Of a stretch of 64,000 bases of DNA, positions 24,877 to 36,765 are shown in pieces; the first letter of the stretch is position 1; every line of letters begins with the position of its first letter. The notes beneath the pieces are model-generated. The model did not search any database and was not told the DNA's origin. It was given only the letters and a program-made list of their open reading frames with translations. The stretch is from Roseovarius sp. (GTDB lineage Bacteria; Pseudomonadota; Alphaproteobacteria; Rhodobacterales; Rhodobacteraceae): positions 806,001-870,000 of the forward strand of contig JAOSKR010000002.1 in the NCBI GenBank assembly GCA_027493545.1. The letters are read 5' to 3'. The position numbers and the translations under genes are program-made.

Positions 24877-24907
24877 GCGGGCGCGCGCGCACACGCGCGC
24901 GCCCCGC
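24877..24907. repeat. GC-alternating hairpin between recA and alaS
   Basis: GCGGGCGCGCGCGC-ACAC-GCGCGCGCCCCGC; uninterrupted purine/pyrimidine alternation over about 22 bp. Confidence 0.5.
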
Positions 24908-24988
24908 TGACTTAGCGGCGCCGCCCGCCCATGTCCACAGCCTCGACATTGCGCCCCGGCCGTGTACGGCCGCGGGCGCCTGGCCGCT

Positions 24989-26060
<1,072 letters not shown>

Positions 26061-26111
26061 GAAATTCGGTTCCTTATTTCACACCCTGTACCGGCCGTCC
26101 ATCGCCGCTTT

Positions 26112-26126
26112 GTTCACGTGTTGTTC
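26112..26126. promoter_or_regulatory. SOS/LexA box GTTC-N7-GTTC upstream of recA
   Basis: GTTCACGTGTTGTTC matches the alphaproteobacterial LexA consensus GTTCN7GTTC and lies about 50 bp upstream of recA. Confidence 0.85.
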
Positions 26127-26248
26127 CCTTATGACGACCGGTGGGGAACATTTCAAGAAAATTGTTCGCGTCCCACTTTTGCCGGCAAGGGTTAAGGAGT
26201 AGTTTACGGCTGGGCGACGATTTCGACTGGTGGCGGGGCCGTGACGGC

Positions 26249-26878
26249 ATGCTGGTGTTCTCGAAGGAAAAACTGGTATTCCTGTCGGTACCCAAGACCG
26301 GCACCACAGCCTGGCAGGCGGCACTGGAACACCGCGCCAGCCTGATCCTGCGCGACCCGCCCGAGCTCAAGCACGCGCCGGTCTTCCGCTACAACCGTTT
26401 CTTCCGCCCGATGCTGGAACGCTTTCTGGGCGAGGGGCTGACGGTGCTGGCGGTGATGCGCGAGCCGGTCGACTGGCTGGGCAGCTGGTATCGCTACCGG
26501 CGGCGGCCGGCGCTGGCCGGCCAGCCTGCCGGCACCCACCAGATCGGCTTCGACGAGTTCGTGCTGGCCTACATGCGCGGCAAGCGGCCGGCCTTTGCCA
26601 ATGTCGGCTCGCAGGCCAAGTTCCTGGAGCCGCAGAAGAACGGCACCGCGGTCACGCATCTCTTTCGCTACGACGATCAGGCCGGGCTGCGCGACTTCCT
26701 GGAAGCGCGGCTGGGGGCCGGGATCGTGACCGAGCGGCTCAACGCCTCGCCGGGCGCGCCGCCGGCGCTCTCGGCCGAGGTGGCGGCGCGACTGCGGCAT
26801 GAATGCGCCGCGGAATTCGCGCTCTATGAGGGCATCGGCGCAAACGGCGCCTACCGCCCGCTGCCGGTCTCCGGCTAG
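26249..26878 (+). CDS. Sulfotransferase-like protein
   Basis: MLVFSKEKLVFLSVPKTGTTAWQAAL (PAPS-binding-type loop) and VMREPVDWLGSWYRYR. Confidence 0.75.
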   Translation: MLVFSKEKLVFLSVPKTGTTAWQAALEHRASLILRDPPELKHAPVFRYNRFFRPMLERFLGEGLTVLAVMREPVDWLGSWYRYRRRPALAGQPAGTHQIGFDEFVLAYMRGKRPAFANVGSQAKFLEPQKNGTAVTHLFRYDDQAGLRDFLEARLGAGIVTERLNASPGAPPALSAEVAARLRHECAAEFALYEGIGANGAYRPLPVSG

Positions 26879-26934
26879 GGCCGATGTCCGGCGCCCGGCC
26901 CCGCGGGCAGGGCCATGCCCACGCGCATTGCGTG

Positions 26935-29319
26935 TCAACCCGGCAGCTTGCGCTGCACGGTTGCCGTCAGTTCTTGCAGCGAGAACGGTTTCGGCAGGAA
27001 GGTGGCGTCGTCCATGCCATCGCCCGCGCCGCCGAAATGTTCCGGCGCGTAGCCGGACATGAACACCACCGGCGTTCCCGGCCGGCGCTTGAGCGCCTCG
27101 CGCACCCAGCCCGGGCCGTCCATGCCCGGCATGATCACGTCGCTGACGAAGACGTCGATCCGGAGCGCGTCGTCCTCGAGTATCTCCATCGCCTCCTCTG
27201 CCGAGGCCGCCTCGAGCACCGAGAGCCCGCGCATCCTGAGCGCGCGGCCGGCAAATGCGCGCACCGGCGCCTCATCCTCGACCAGAAGCACCACGCCGTC
27301 GCTCCGCCCCCGGGCGGCCGGTGACGGGGCGGCATCCGGCCGCGGAGCGGTTGCCGTGTCGCGGTCGTGGGCCGGCAGCAGCAGCATGATGCGGGTGCCC
27401 TCGCCCGGCGTGCTGTCGACGAAGATGAAGCCGCCGGTCTGCTTGAGAATGCCGTAGACGGTCGAGAGCCCCAGCCCCGTGCCCTCGCCCGGCCGCTTGG
27501 TCGTGAAGAACGGCTCGAAAACCTTGCGGAGGTGGCCCGGAGAGATGCCGACGCCCTCGTCCGCCACGGTCAGTTCGACATAGCGGCCGGGCGCCACCAC
27601 CGCCCGGTCGCGCCGCAACGGCTCCGTCAGCAGGCGGTTGGCGGTGGTGATGCGGATCTCGCCGCCTTCCGGCATCGCGTCGCGGGCATTGACCACCAGA
27701 TTGACCAGCACCTGTTCGAGCTGGCGGCGGTCGGCCCGGACCGGCCACAGCCGGGGCTCGTGGCCGAGCGACAAGGTCACCTTCTCGCCGACGAGCCGGT
27801 TGAGCAGATGGGTCAGGTCGAGGAGGATTTCACGCGGGTCGATCACCTCGGGGCGCAGCGTCTGCTTGCGCGAATACGCCAGCAACTGGCTGACCAGCGC
27901 GGCCGCGCGGTTCGCGTTCTGGCTGATCTGTTTGAGGTCGGCATGATCGGCGTCGTCCGGACCGTGGCGCAACAGCAGCAGGTCGCAATAGCCCGAAATC
28001 GCGGTGAGCAGGTTGTTGAAGTCATGCGCCACCCCGCCGGCAAGCTGGCCGATCGCCTGCATCTTCTGGCTTTGCGCGAATTGCGCCTCGAGCGATTTGA
28101 GCTGCGTGGCGTCGTGCAGCACCGCGATCAGCACGCTCTCGCCGTCATCGGCCGCCGGCGTGAGCGCCACCTGGACAAACCGGTCGCGGTCATCGCGCCG
28201 GAGCGGCACGATCTCGGCCTTGACGGTGCCGCGGCCGGCGGCGGCATCGTCGAGCCAGTCCGCGAGCGGCCTTCCGGGCCCCTGGATCAGGTCCGACAGC
28301 CGTCGCCCTCGCAGCTGTCGATGCCCAGAAGCGCGCGGGCGGGCGGGTTCGACAGCAGGATGCGCCCGTCGCGGGCCAGCTTCAGGAGCGGCACCGGCAG
28401 CGCGGCGAAAAGCGTCCAGCCATCGGCCAGTTCCTTCGCCGCGGGATCGGCGGGAAAGAGGAACAGATCGCGCCCGCCATCGCCGTGCGGCCATGCCGCC
28501 GCCGGGCAGGGCAGCCGGCCCCCGGGTGTCCCGACCCCGACGATCTGGCCGGTGACGATCCCGTCGCCGAGTTCCGGCGGAATGGCGTTTTCGTCCGCCC
28601 AGCCGAAAAGCTGTCGCGCCGCGGGATTGGCCACGGGCGCGGTGTCGGCCGCCGTGAATCGCAATGCCGGCACCGCCAGATCGGGTGCCGCGGGGGGCGG
28701 GCCGGCATCGCTGTCGATGCGCCACAGACACATCCCCTCGCCGGTGCGGCAGGCGGTCAGGGTCAACCGGCCGCCGCCGCCCGGCAGAGTGCGCCGGGCA
28801 CTGCCCCGGGCGCGCGCCGTGCCGGCCATGTCGCGCAAGGTTGCCGTGGCGCCCGCGATCTCGCCCTCCAGAAGTCCTGTGAGCGTGATCTCGCCCTCCG
28901 CCGCGAAGGCCGCGCGGGCGGCGGGATTGGCGTAGACCAGGGCCATGTCGTCCCCGGTCAGGACGGCCGGCACCGGATCGTGCTCGCAAAACATCCGGGC
29001 CGCGCGCCAAGGCCGCCCGGTCGGCCCGGTCGGCGCACCAGACCCGGTACCAGACCCGGGTCGCCGCCGCCCCCGGGACCAGCGCCGTCAGCGCGAAGGT
29101 CAGCTTCGCCAGCCCGTCCTGGCTGAGCATGCCGGCGGCGGCGAAGATCAGCGCCGCGGCGAGGATCGCCCTGCCCCGCGGCCGCAGGCGCGTGGCGACG
29201 CCGCGCAGATCCGCCTCCGATGCCAGTCCGAACCGCAATGCCCCGACCCCGATGGTTACCGCAACGCCCCCTGTCTGACGCAGAAAGCTTAACCTTGACT
29301 TAACGGCAGCCCGGAACAC
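26935..29319 (-). CDS. cckA: Hybrid histidine kinase CckA (frameshifts near 28300 and 29000)
   Basis: H-box GQLAGGVAHDFNNLLTAISGYCDLLL, ATPase EGTGLGLSTVYGILKQTGGFI, REC domain VLLVEDEAPVR...VVFMSGYAPEHF. Confidence 0.88.
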   Translation of the reverse strand: MFRAAVKSRLSFLRQTGGVAVTIGVGALRFGLASEADLRGVATRLRPRGRAILAAALIFAAAGMLSQDGLAKLTFALTALVPGAAATRVWYRVWCADRADRAALARGPDVLRARSGAGRPDRGRHGPGLRQSRRPRGLRGGGRDHAHRTSGGRDRGRHGNLARHGRHGARPGQCPAHSAGRRRPVDPDRLPHRRGDVSVAHRQRCRPAPRGTRSGGAGIAIHGGRHRARGQSRGATAFRLGGRKRHSAGTRRRDRHRPDRRGRDTRGPAALPGGGMAARRWRARSVPLSRRSRGEGTGRWLDAFRRAAGAAPEAGPRRAHPAVEPARPRASGHRQLRGRRLSDLIQGPGRPLADWLDDAAAGRGTVKAEIVPLRRDDRDRFVQVALTPAADDGESVLIAVLHDATQLKSLEAQFAQSQKMQAIGQLAGGVAHDFNNLLTAISGYCDLLLLRHGPDDADHADLKQISQNANRAAALVSQLLAYSRKQTLRPEVIDPREILLDLTHLLNRLVGEKVTLSLGHEPRLWPVRADRRQLEQVLVNLVVNARDAMPEGGEIRITTANRLLTEPLRRDRAVVAPGRYVELTVADEGVGISPGHLRKVFEPFFTTKRPGEGTGLGLSTVYGILKQTGGFIFVDSTPGEGTRIMLLLPAHDRDTATAPRPDAAPSPAARGRSDGVVLLVEDEAPVRAFAGRALRMRGLSVLEAASAEEAMEILEDDALRIDVFVSDVIMPGMDGPGWVREALKRRPGTPVVFMSGYAPEHFGGAGDGMDDATFLPKPFSLQELTATVQRKLPG
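29289..29303. promoter_or_regulatory. CtrA-type box TTAA-N7-TTAA
   Basis: TTAACCTTGACTTAA matches the CtrA consensus and sits at the rsmB 3' end / cckA 5' end. Confidence 0.6.
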
Positions 29320-30517
29320 CCGTCAAGGTTGTGCGCCTCTCCATCCGGCCGCGACAAGCGCGCCAGAAAGAAGCCGTCGCCCTGGTCGGACACCGGCCAA
29401 TTCTGCATGAAGAAACATCTCCATCCATCTGTTTCCTCGATAAATCTCTCGATTATATCCTCGTTCTCGACGCGCAAGAGAGAACAGGTGGCATAGGCCA
29501 GTTCTCCGCCCGGGGCGACCAGCGCGGCGGCCTCCCGAAGTATCCCCATCTGCTGCCCGGCAAGCTCCGCGAGCCGCTCCGGCGTCAGCCGCCACTTGGC
29601 ATCGGGAGTGCGCCGCCGGTGCCGCTGCCCGAGCACGGCGCATCGCAGAGCACCAGATCATAGGGCGCCTGCCGCGCAGCCATTCCCGGCGCGAGACAGG
29701 TCACGCGCGCTCCGGCCCGCTCCGCCCGCGCCGGCAAGTCCTTCATCCGTCCGGCATCGGCGTCGTGGGCGAACCACGTCGCTCCCCCGTCCCCGGCCCG
29801 TGCCGCAAGCGCCAGCACCTTGCCACCGCCGCCGGCGCAGAAATCGAGCACCCGTGCCCCGGCCGGCACCCCGAGCGCCGCCATCGCCGCCCGGCTGCTG
29901 CCGTCCTGAAACTCGACCCGGCCTTCGAGATAGGCCGCTGATCGGGCCACACGGCGCGCGCCGACGACCACCCGCAAGGCGGTGGGCGCGATCTCCAGGG
30001 GTTCGGCCTCCACTCCGTCTTGTTTAAGGCTGTCAATGGATTGCAAGACGGAGCTCATGCTGGAATTGACCCGCAGGATGACCGGGGCGCGCTGGCGCAA
30101 CGCCTCTGCCGCGGCCTCGGCTCCGTCGCCCAGCGAGGCGCGGAAGACCGGCACCAGCCAGTCGGGCAGATCGAGTCGCTCGCCATCGCCTGCCGGCGGG
30201 CGCCCGCCCTGGCGCTCGGCCGCATCGAGCGGCGGAGGCGCGTACCCCGCGCCGGTGAAGAACGTATCGGGATCGTCGCCCGCCGCCCTGATCGCGCCGA
30301 TCATCAGCCCGCGCCCGGTCCCGGTCCCGCCCAGGCAGGCGAGTGTTCGCCGCCGCCGCAGCGCCTCGAAGACATGGTCGCGCACCGCCGCACGGTCCTT
30401 CGATCCGGCATAGCGCGCGCCCCGGGCCCAGCGGGTCAGGGCCTGTTCGGCCGGTTGCCCCGCAAGAATCGCGTCGAGCACGCCGATGGCGGCGGCGACG
30501 CGCGCCCCCGGTGTCAT
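29289..30517 (-). CDS. RsmB/NOP-family rRNA cytosine-C5 methyltransferase (frameshift near 29605)
   Basis: VLDFCAGGGGKVLALA, LVLCDAPCSGSGT; DAKWRLTPERLAEL...LAYATCSL in a second frame. Confidence 0.9.
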
Positions 30518-30562
30518 TTCGTCACCTCAAAAGCGCGTCGCAACACCCTGAAGAAAAACGAC

Positions 30563-32078
<1,516 letters not shown>

Positions 32079-32218
32079 TCATTCGGGCGCGCGCGCCCCG
32101 CGTGGCAGGTGGACAAAGCCGCCGCGCCGTGACAGAGCCCGCCCATGACCGCAGACCGGACCATCGCCCGCCGTTTCACCGGCGGCCCCACCCGACCCGC
32201 CACAAGGCGGGGGCACCC

Positions 32219-32665
32219 GTGACCTCGCTCACCATCGCCAGGCCCCAAGACCTTGACCGGGTGCTGCGGCTCGTGGCCGATCACCATGTCGAGGAAGGCA
32301 TCGCCCTGAGCGACGACGCGCGGCGCGGCGCGGTTCTGCCACTTCTCGAAGGCTCGCCGCACGGGGTGATCTATCTCGTCGGCCCGGTGCGGGCGCCGAT
32401 CGGCTATGCCGCGGTCTCGTTCGGCTGGTCGATCGAGTTCGGCGGCATGGACGGGTTCGTCGACGAGCTCTACATCCGCCCCGGCGTGCGCGGCCGTGGC
32501 ATCGGCTCGGAAATCCTGTCATCGCTGCCCCTGGCGCTGGCCGGGGCGGGGATGAGGGCGATCCATCTGGAGGTGGCTCATGGCAACGAACGCGCCCGAA
32601 AGCTCTATCGGAAACTGGGGTTCCAGTCGCGCGAGGCATACGGATTGATGACCCGCCCCCTCTAG
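32219..32665 (+). CDS. GNAT-family N-acetyltransferase
   Basis: DELYIRPGVRGRGIGSEIL (acetyl-CoA loop) and HGNERARKLYRKLGF. Confidence 0.88.
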   Translation: MTSLTIARPQDLDRVLRLVADHHVEEGIALSDDARRGAVLPLLEGSPHGVIYLVGPVRAPIGYAAVSFGWSIEFGGMDGFVDELYIRPGVRGRGIGSEILSSLPLALAGAGMRAIHLEVAHGNERARKLYRKLGFQSREAYGLMTRPL

Positions 32666-32697
32666 CGAATTGCGGAACACAGACTTATCTTTGAGCC

Positions 32698-34131
32698 ATG
32701 ACCCTGCGCGTTCCCTTCGACAATTCCTATGCCCGCCTGCCGGCGCGGTTCTTCACGCGGATCGACCCGATGCCGGTCACCGCGCCGCGGCTCATTCGCT
32801 TCAACCACGCGCTCGCCGCCGATTTGGGCATTACCCCCGGCAGCGACGACGAGATGGCGCGCATCTTTGCCGGCAACGCGGTTCCCGCCGGCGCCGAGCC
32901 GCTGGCGCAGGCCTATGCCGGGCACCAGTTCGGCGGCTTCTCCCCGCAATTGGGCGACGGGCGCGCCAACCTGCTGGGCGAGGCGGTGGCGGATGGCAAA
33001 CGCTTCGACATCCAGCTCAAGGGGTCGGGCCCCACCCCCTACAGCCGGATGGGCGACGGGCGCGCCTGGCTGGGCCCGGTGCTGCGCGAATACGTCCTCT
33101 CGGAGGCGATGCACGCACTGGGCATCCCCACCAGCCGGGCGCTGGCGGCGGTGGCCACCGGCGAGCCGGTCTGGCGCGAGCAGGGCGCGCTCCCGGGCGC
33201 GGTGCTGACCCGGGTGGCGGCGAGCCATATCCGCGTCGGCACCTTCCAGTTCTTCGCCGCGCGGCGCGATGTCGAGGGGCTGAGGGCGCTTTACGAGTAC
33301 ACTGTCGCGCGGCATTACCCCGAGGCGCGCGACCCCGCCGCGCTGCTCGAGGCGGTGATCGCCCGGCAGGCGCGGCTGGTGGCGCAGTGGATGGCGGTGG
33401 GCTTCATCCACGGGGTGATGAACACCGACAACACCACGCTGTCGGGCGAGACCATCGACTATGGCCCCTGCGCGTTCATGGACAGCTATCACCCCGACAC
33501 GGTCTATTCCTCGATCGACGCGCATGGCCGCTATGCCTATTCCAGCCAGCCCGACGTGATCGTGTGGAACATGGCGCAGCTTGCCACCGCGCTGGTGCCA
33601 TTGATGCCCGACGCGGAGGCGGCGGCCGAAAGCTTCACCCGCATCGTGCATGCCATGCCCGGGCAGATCAGGGCGGAATGGCTGACGCTCTTTCGCCGCA
33701 AGATCGGGATCGACTCGGTGCGGGACGGAGACGAGGCACTGATCGGCGACCTGCTGGCCCGGATGGCGGAAAACCGCGCCGATTTCACCAACACCTTCCG
33801 GGCGCTGGCCACCGGCGGGCCGGCGCGCGATCAGTTCCTGAACCCCGCCGCCTTTGACGAGTGGGCGCGCACCTGGCGCGCGCGCCTTGAAGGCGAGGAC
33901 GGCGGCGAGGAGGGTGCCAGGGCGCGGATGCGCGCCGCCAACCCCGCCTTCATCCCGCGCAACCACCGCGTCGAGCAGATGATCGCAGCCGCGACCGAGG
34001 GCGATTTCGCCCCCTTCGCGCGGCTCGTCGAGGTGCTCTCACGCCCTTTCGACGACCAGCCCGGCGCCGCCGATCTTGCCCGCCCGCCCGCGCCCTCGGA
34101 AGTGGTGCAACAGACGTTTTGCGGCACATGA
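32698..34131 (+). CDS. selO: Protein adenylyltransferase SelO (YdiU/UPF0061)
   Basis: [42 protein letters not shown]-terminal QQTFCGT*. Confidence 0.95.
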   Translation: MTLRVPFDNSYARLPARFFTRIDPMPVTAPRLIRFNHALAADLGITPGSDDEMARIFAGNAVPAGAEPLAQAYAGHQFGGFSPQLGDGRANLLGEAVADGKRFDIQLKGSGPTPYSRMGDGRAWLGPVLREYVLSEAMHALGIPTSRALAAVATGEPVWREQGALPGAVLTRVAASHIRVGTFQFFAARRDVEGLRALYEYTVARHYPEARDPAALLEAVIARQARLVAQWMAVGFIHGVMNTDNTTLSGETIDYGPCAFMDSYHPDTVYSSIDAHGRYAYSSQPDVIVWNMAQLATALVPLMPDAEAAAESFTRIVHAMPGQIRAEWLTLFRRKIGIDSVRDGDEALIGDLLARMAENRADFTNTFRALATGGPARDQFLNPAAFDEWARTWRARLEGEDGGEEGARARMRAANPAFIPRNHRVEQMIAAATEGDFAPFARLVEVLSRPFDDQPGAADLARPPAPSEVVQQTFCGT

Positions 34132-34175
34132 CCGGGTGGAACCCAACCGGGTGGAGCGGGGCGGCGGCGACCCCG

Positions 34176-34811
34176 TCACTTGCGCCAGCGGCGGTAGAAG
34201 CGCGGATTGCGGCGCACGAACTCGTCGATCAGGCCCGCGAGCCCGCCGCGCGCGCGCCCCTTGAGATAGCCAAAGCCGGTCGCGGCCCCGATCAGCGCGC
34301 CGATGGCATCGACGATGAGATCGGTCATCGTGTCCATCAGCCCGGATTTCTGCATGTTGAAGCCGAAGGTCTGGTCCATCGCGAACTCGAATATCTCCCA
34401 CAGCGTGCCGATGGTGAGCGCGAAGCAGAACGCGAAGAAGGCCACCGCCACCGGCGGCGCGGCGAGGCGGTCGCCCTGGAACATCATGAACACCAGCACG
34501 AAACCGATCATCCCGAACCCCACCGCCGAGGCGCCGTGCATGACCACGTCCCACCACCAGAACCGGCCGTAGAAATCGAACACCTCGCCCAGAAAGAGCG
34601 TGGCGCCGATGAAGATCACCATCGCGGCGATGAAGGAGGGCGGCACGTGCACGTCGGCCCAGCGCGCCACCACCACCGGCGCCAGCGACAGCGCCAGCGT
34701 CGCCAGCGCGACGAACGCCATTTCGAGCTGCATCTCTGCCAGCGCCACCAGCACCACCACGGCCAGGGCGAGCCAGATCGCGCGCGCCAGCCAGGTCTGT
34801 TCGGCGAACAT
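34176..34811 (-). CDS. Multi-TM membrane protein (DUF2238-like)
   Basis: Several TM helices; WWDVVMHGASAVGFGMIGF, GTLWEIFEFAMDQTFGFNMQKSGLMDTMTDLIVDAIGA. Confidence 0.7.
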   Translation of the reverse strand: MFAEQTWLARAIWLALAVVVLVALAEMQLEMAFVALATLALSLAPVVVARWADVHVPPSFIAAMVIFIGATLFLGEVFDFYGRFWWWDVVMHGASAVGFGMIGFVLVFMMFQGDRLAAPPVAVAFFAFCFALTIGTLWEIFEFAMDQTFGFNMQKSGLMDTMTDLIVDAIGALIGAATGFGYLKGRARGGLAGLIDEFVRRNPRFYRRWRK

Positions 34812-34852
34812 CGGGGATACCCCTTTCAACTGTGCATGACCCCGGGGGCGAT

Positions 34853-35559
34853 ATGACACCGGCCGGGCTGAGGATTGCAACCTATAACCTGCAGAAATGC
34901 GTCGGCATCGACATGCGCCGGCGGCCCGACCGCTCGCTCAGCGTGATCGCGGGGCTGGATGCGCAGATCGTGGTGCTGCAGGAGGCCGACAAGCGCCTGC
35001 CGCCTCGTCCCGCCGCCCTGCCCCTCGCGATGGCCGAGGCCGAGGGCTGGCGCATCCCGTCCTTCGGCGGCCCCGGCGGCTCGATCGGCTGGCACGGCAA
35101 CGCCATGCTGGTGCGCCCCGACGTGGCGCTGCGCGCCACCCGGCATATCGAACTGCCGGGGCTCGAGCCGCGCGGCGCGATCCTGGCCGAGTTCGACACC
35201 GCGCTGGGGCCGCTTCGGGTGGTGGGCGTGCATCTGGGGCTGGTGCGCCGGTTCCGCCTGTTGCAGATGGCCGCGATCCAGCGCCACCTGGCGCGGCTCG
35301 CGCCGATGCCGACGGTGCTGACCGGCGATTTCAACGAATGGCGCGGTGGCGCGGCGCTGGCGGCGGCGGCCGGCGACATCCGGTTCATTGCCACGCCGCC
35401 CAGCTTTCCCGCCCCGCGCCCGGTCGCCCGGCTGGACCGGATCGGGCTTTGCGGGGGCTGCGCAGCACCGCCACCGGCACGCTCACCGCCAAGCCCGCGC
35501 ACATCGCCTCCGACCACCTGCCGGTCTGGGCCGACCTGACGGCGGCAAAGACGCGGTGA
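34853..35559 (+). CDS. Endonuclease/exonuclease/phosphatase family protein (frameshift near 35455)
   Basis: LRIATYNLQKCVG, IVVLQEADKRL, TVLTGDFNEW; IASDHLPVWADL in a second frame. Confidence 0.85.
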
Positions 35560-35657
35560 AGCTGCCGCCCGGCCTGCAGAGCGCGTGGCGCACCTGTCCG
35601 GGGTCGACCTGCCCGGTGTGCTGACCGGTCGCCCTGTCGTCGCCGGCGCAAGGCGTC

Positions 35658-35786
35658 ATGGACGTTCTGACCAGAGAAGGGCTGGACGACATTGACCTTG
35701 CCGCCGTGGCCGTCTTGGCGGTGCCCCTGTGGGCACTCCCCGCCGATCAGCGGACGACCGTAGCCGGGTTGTGCGAACACCCCTGA
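35658..35786 (+). CDS. Possible 42-aa ORF ahead of a terminator (low confidence)
   Basis: MDVLTREGLDDIDLAAVAVLAVPLWALPADQRTTVAGLCEHP*; about 30 bp before the terminator at 35815. Confidence 0.2.
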   Translation: MDVLTREGLDDIDLAAVAVLAVPLWALPADQRTTVAGLCEHP

Positions 35787-35814
35787 CGAACTCCAACGAC
35801 GAAGTGCCAACTAG

Positions 35815-35851
35815 CCCCGGTTCGCGTGCACCGACGCAACCGGGGTTTTTT
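35815..35851 (+). terminator. Rho-independent terminator
   Basis: CCCCGGTT-C-GCGT-GCACCG-ACGC-AACCGGGG followed by TTTTTT. Confidence 0.85.
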
Positions 35852-36366
35852 CAGTCGTCTTCGCTATCAAGGCGATCGAGCATTTCGATGATAAATGTTT
35901 TAAATCCTTCACCCCATTTTGTTGCGGATTTCATTTCTTCGACGGAAACGGCATCAACGGCCAAGTTTTCTTCGCCAGTCCGTTCAAATATTGCGAACAC
36001 GACAAAGCTGTCGTCTGCCGACAGATAACCGACGCAGTGCCCGTGGGCTATCTTGTTTCTTGGCTTCGAATACCGCTCGTAGAGTTTTTTGTGCTTCTTT
36101 AAGAGCTTGGTAGCTTCTTCCGTAGAATCGCGCCGTTTTATCAGACGGATCATTTCGGCGAGTTTCCCCGATCCGCTTTGTTTGCCAATGGTGTCGGCAG
36201 CTTTATGATACGGAAGCCCCATGACACGTGCCAGAAGCATCGCAAGCGCGCCGTCTAGCGTTCCCCAAGCAAGAACAAGGTCTAGCATCGCTTCGCGGTG
36301 CTTCGGGTTTAGAGAACGCTTAAAGTTCCCCGCTTTCAGTTCGCTGTTCAGCGTCATTTCGTCCAT
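35851..36366 (-). CDS. Hypothetical HEPN-like protein with Rx4H motif (RNKIAH)
   Basis: 171 aa, mostly helical by inspection; LYERYSKPRNKIAHGHCVGY; DNA visibly AT-richer than flanks. Confidence 0.6.
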   Translation of the reverse strand: MDEMTLNSELKAGNFKRSLNPKHREAMLDLVLAWGTLDGALAMLLARVMGLPYHKAADTIGKQSGSGKLAEMIRLIKRRDSTEEATKLLKKHKKLYERYSKPRNKIAHGHCVGYLSADDSFVVFAIFERTGEENLAVDAVSVEEMKSATKWGEGFKTFIIEMLDRLDSEDD

Positions 36367-36513
36367 GATCGCCCTTTCAGGTGTTCATGTCTTCGTGATC
36401 GCGCGGCGGACCTTCCGGAGCCATTCTTGCCCCAAAAAACCTTAGACAATGCTTAGGCAGAGTGCGGCGGATTTGGATTTATCAAGCAAAATCAATATCT
36501 TGCGGTGAGGAAA

Positions 36514-36588
36514 TGGCAGCCCGTAGGGGAATCGAACCCCTCTTTCCGGGTTGAAAACCTGGCGTCCTAACCGATAGACGAACGGGCC
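36514..36588 (-). tRNA. tRNA-Glu (anticodon TTC), CCA encoded
   Basis: Reverse complement GGCCCGTTCGTCTATCGGTTAGGACGCCAGGTTTTCAACCCGGAAAGAGGGGTTCGATTCCCCTACGGGCTGCCA folds as a cloverleaf. Confidence 0.95.
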
Positions 36589-36765
36589 ACGCTCATGCCA
36601 GCCGCTACCTATTAAAACCGGGCGCGTCGCGCAAGAGGCAAAATGCAGCAGATGCGCGCCCGCCGCCGGCCCCTGCCCCGCCGGCGCCGGGGCCGCAAGG
36701 CGGCATTTGCGTCTCGCCGCACCACGGCCCTTGCGCAGCCTTGCCGCCGGGCGCATTCTGCGGGC

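Noticed and set aside
34131-34155. Direct repeat ACCGGGTGGA x2 after selO
   Set aside because: Only two short copies; likely chance in GC-rich intergenic DNA.
35385-35810. 141-aa minus-strand ORF downstream of the EEP-family gene
   Set aside because: Overlaps the corrected 3' end of that gene and has no recognisable motif.
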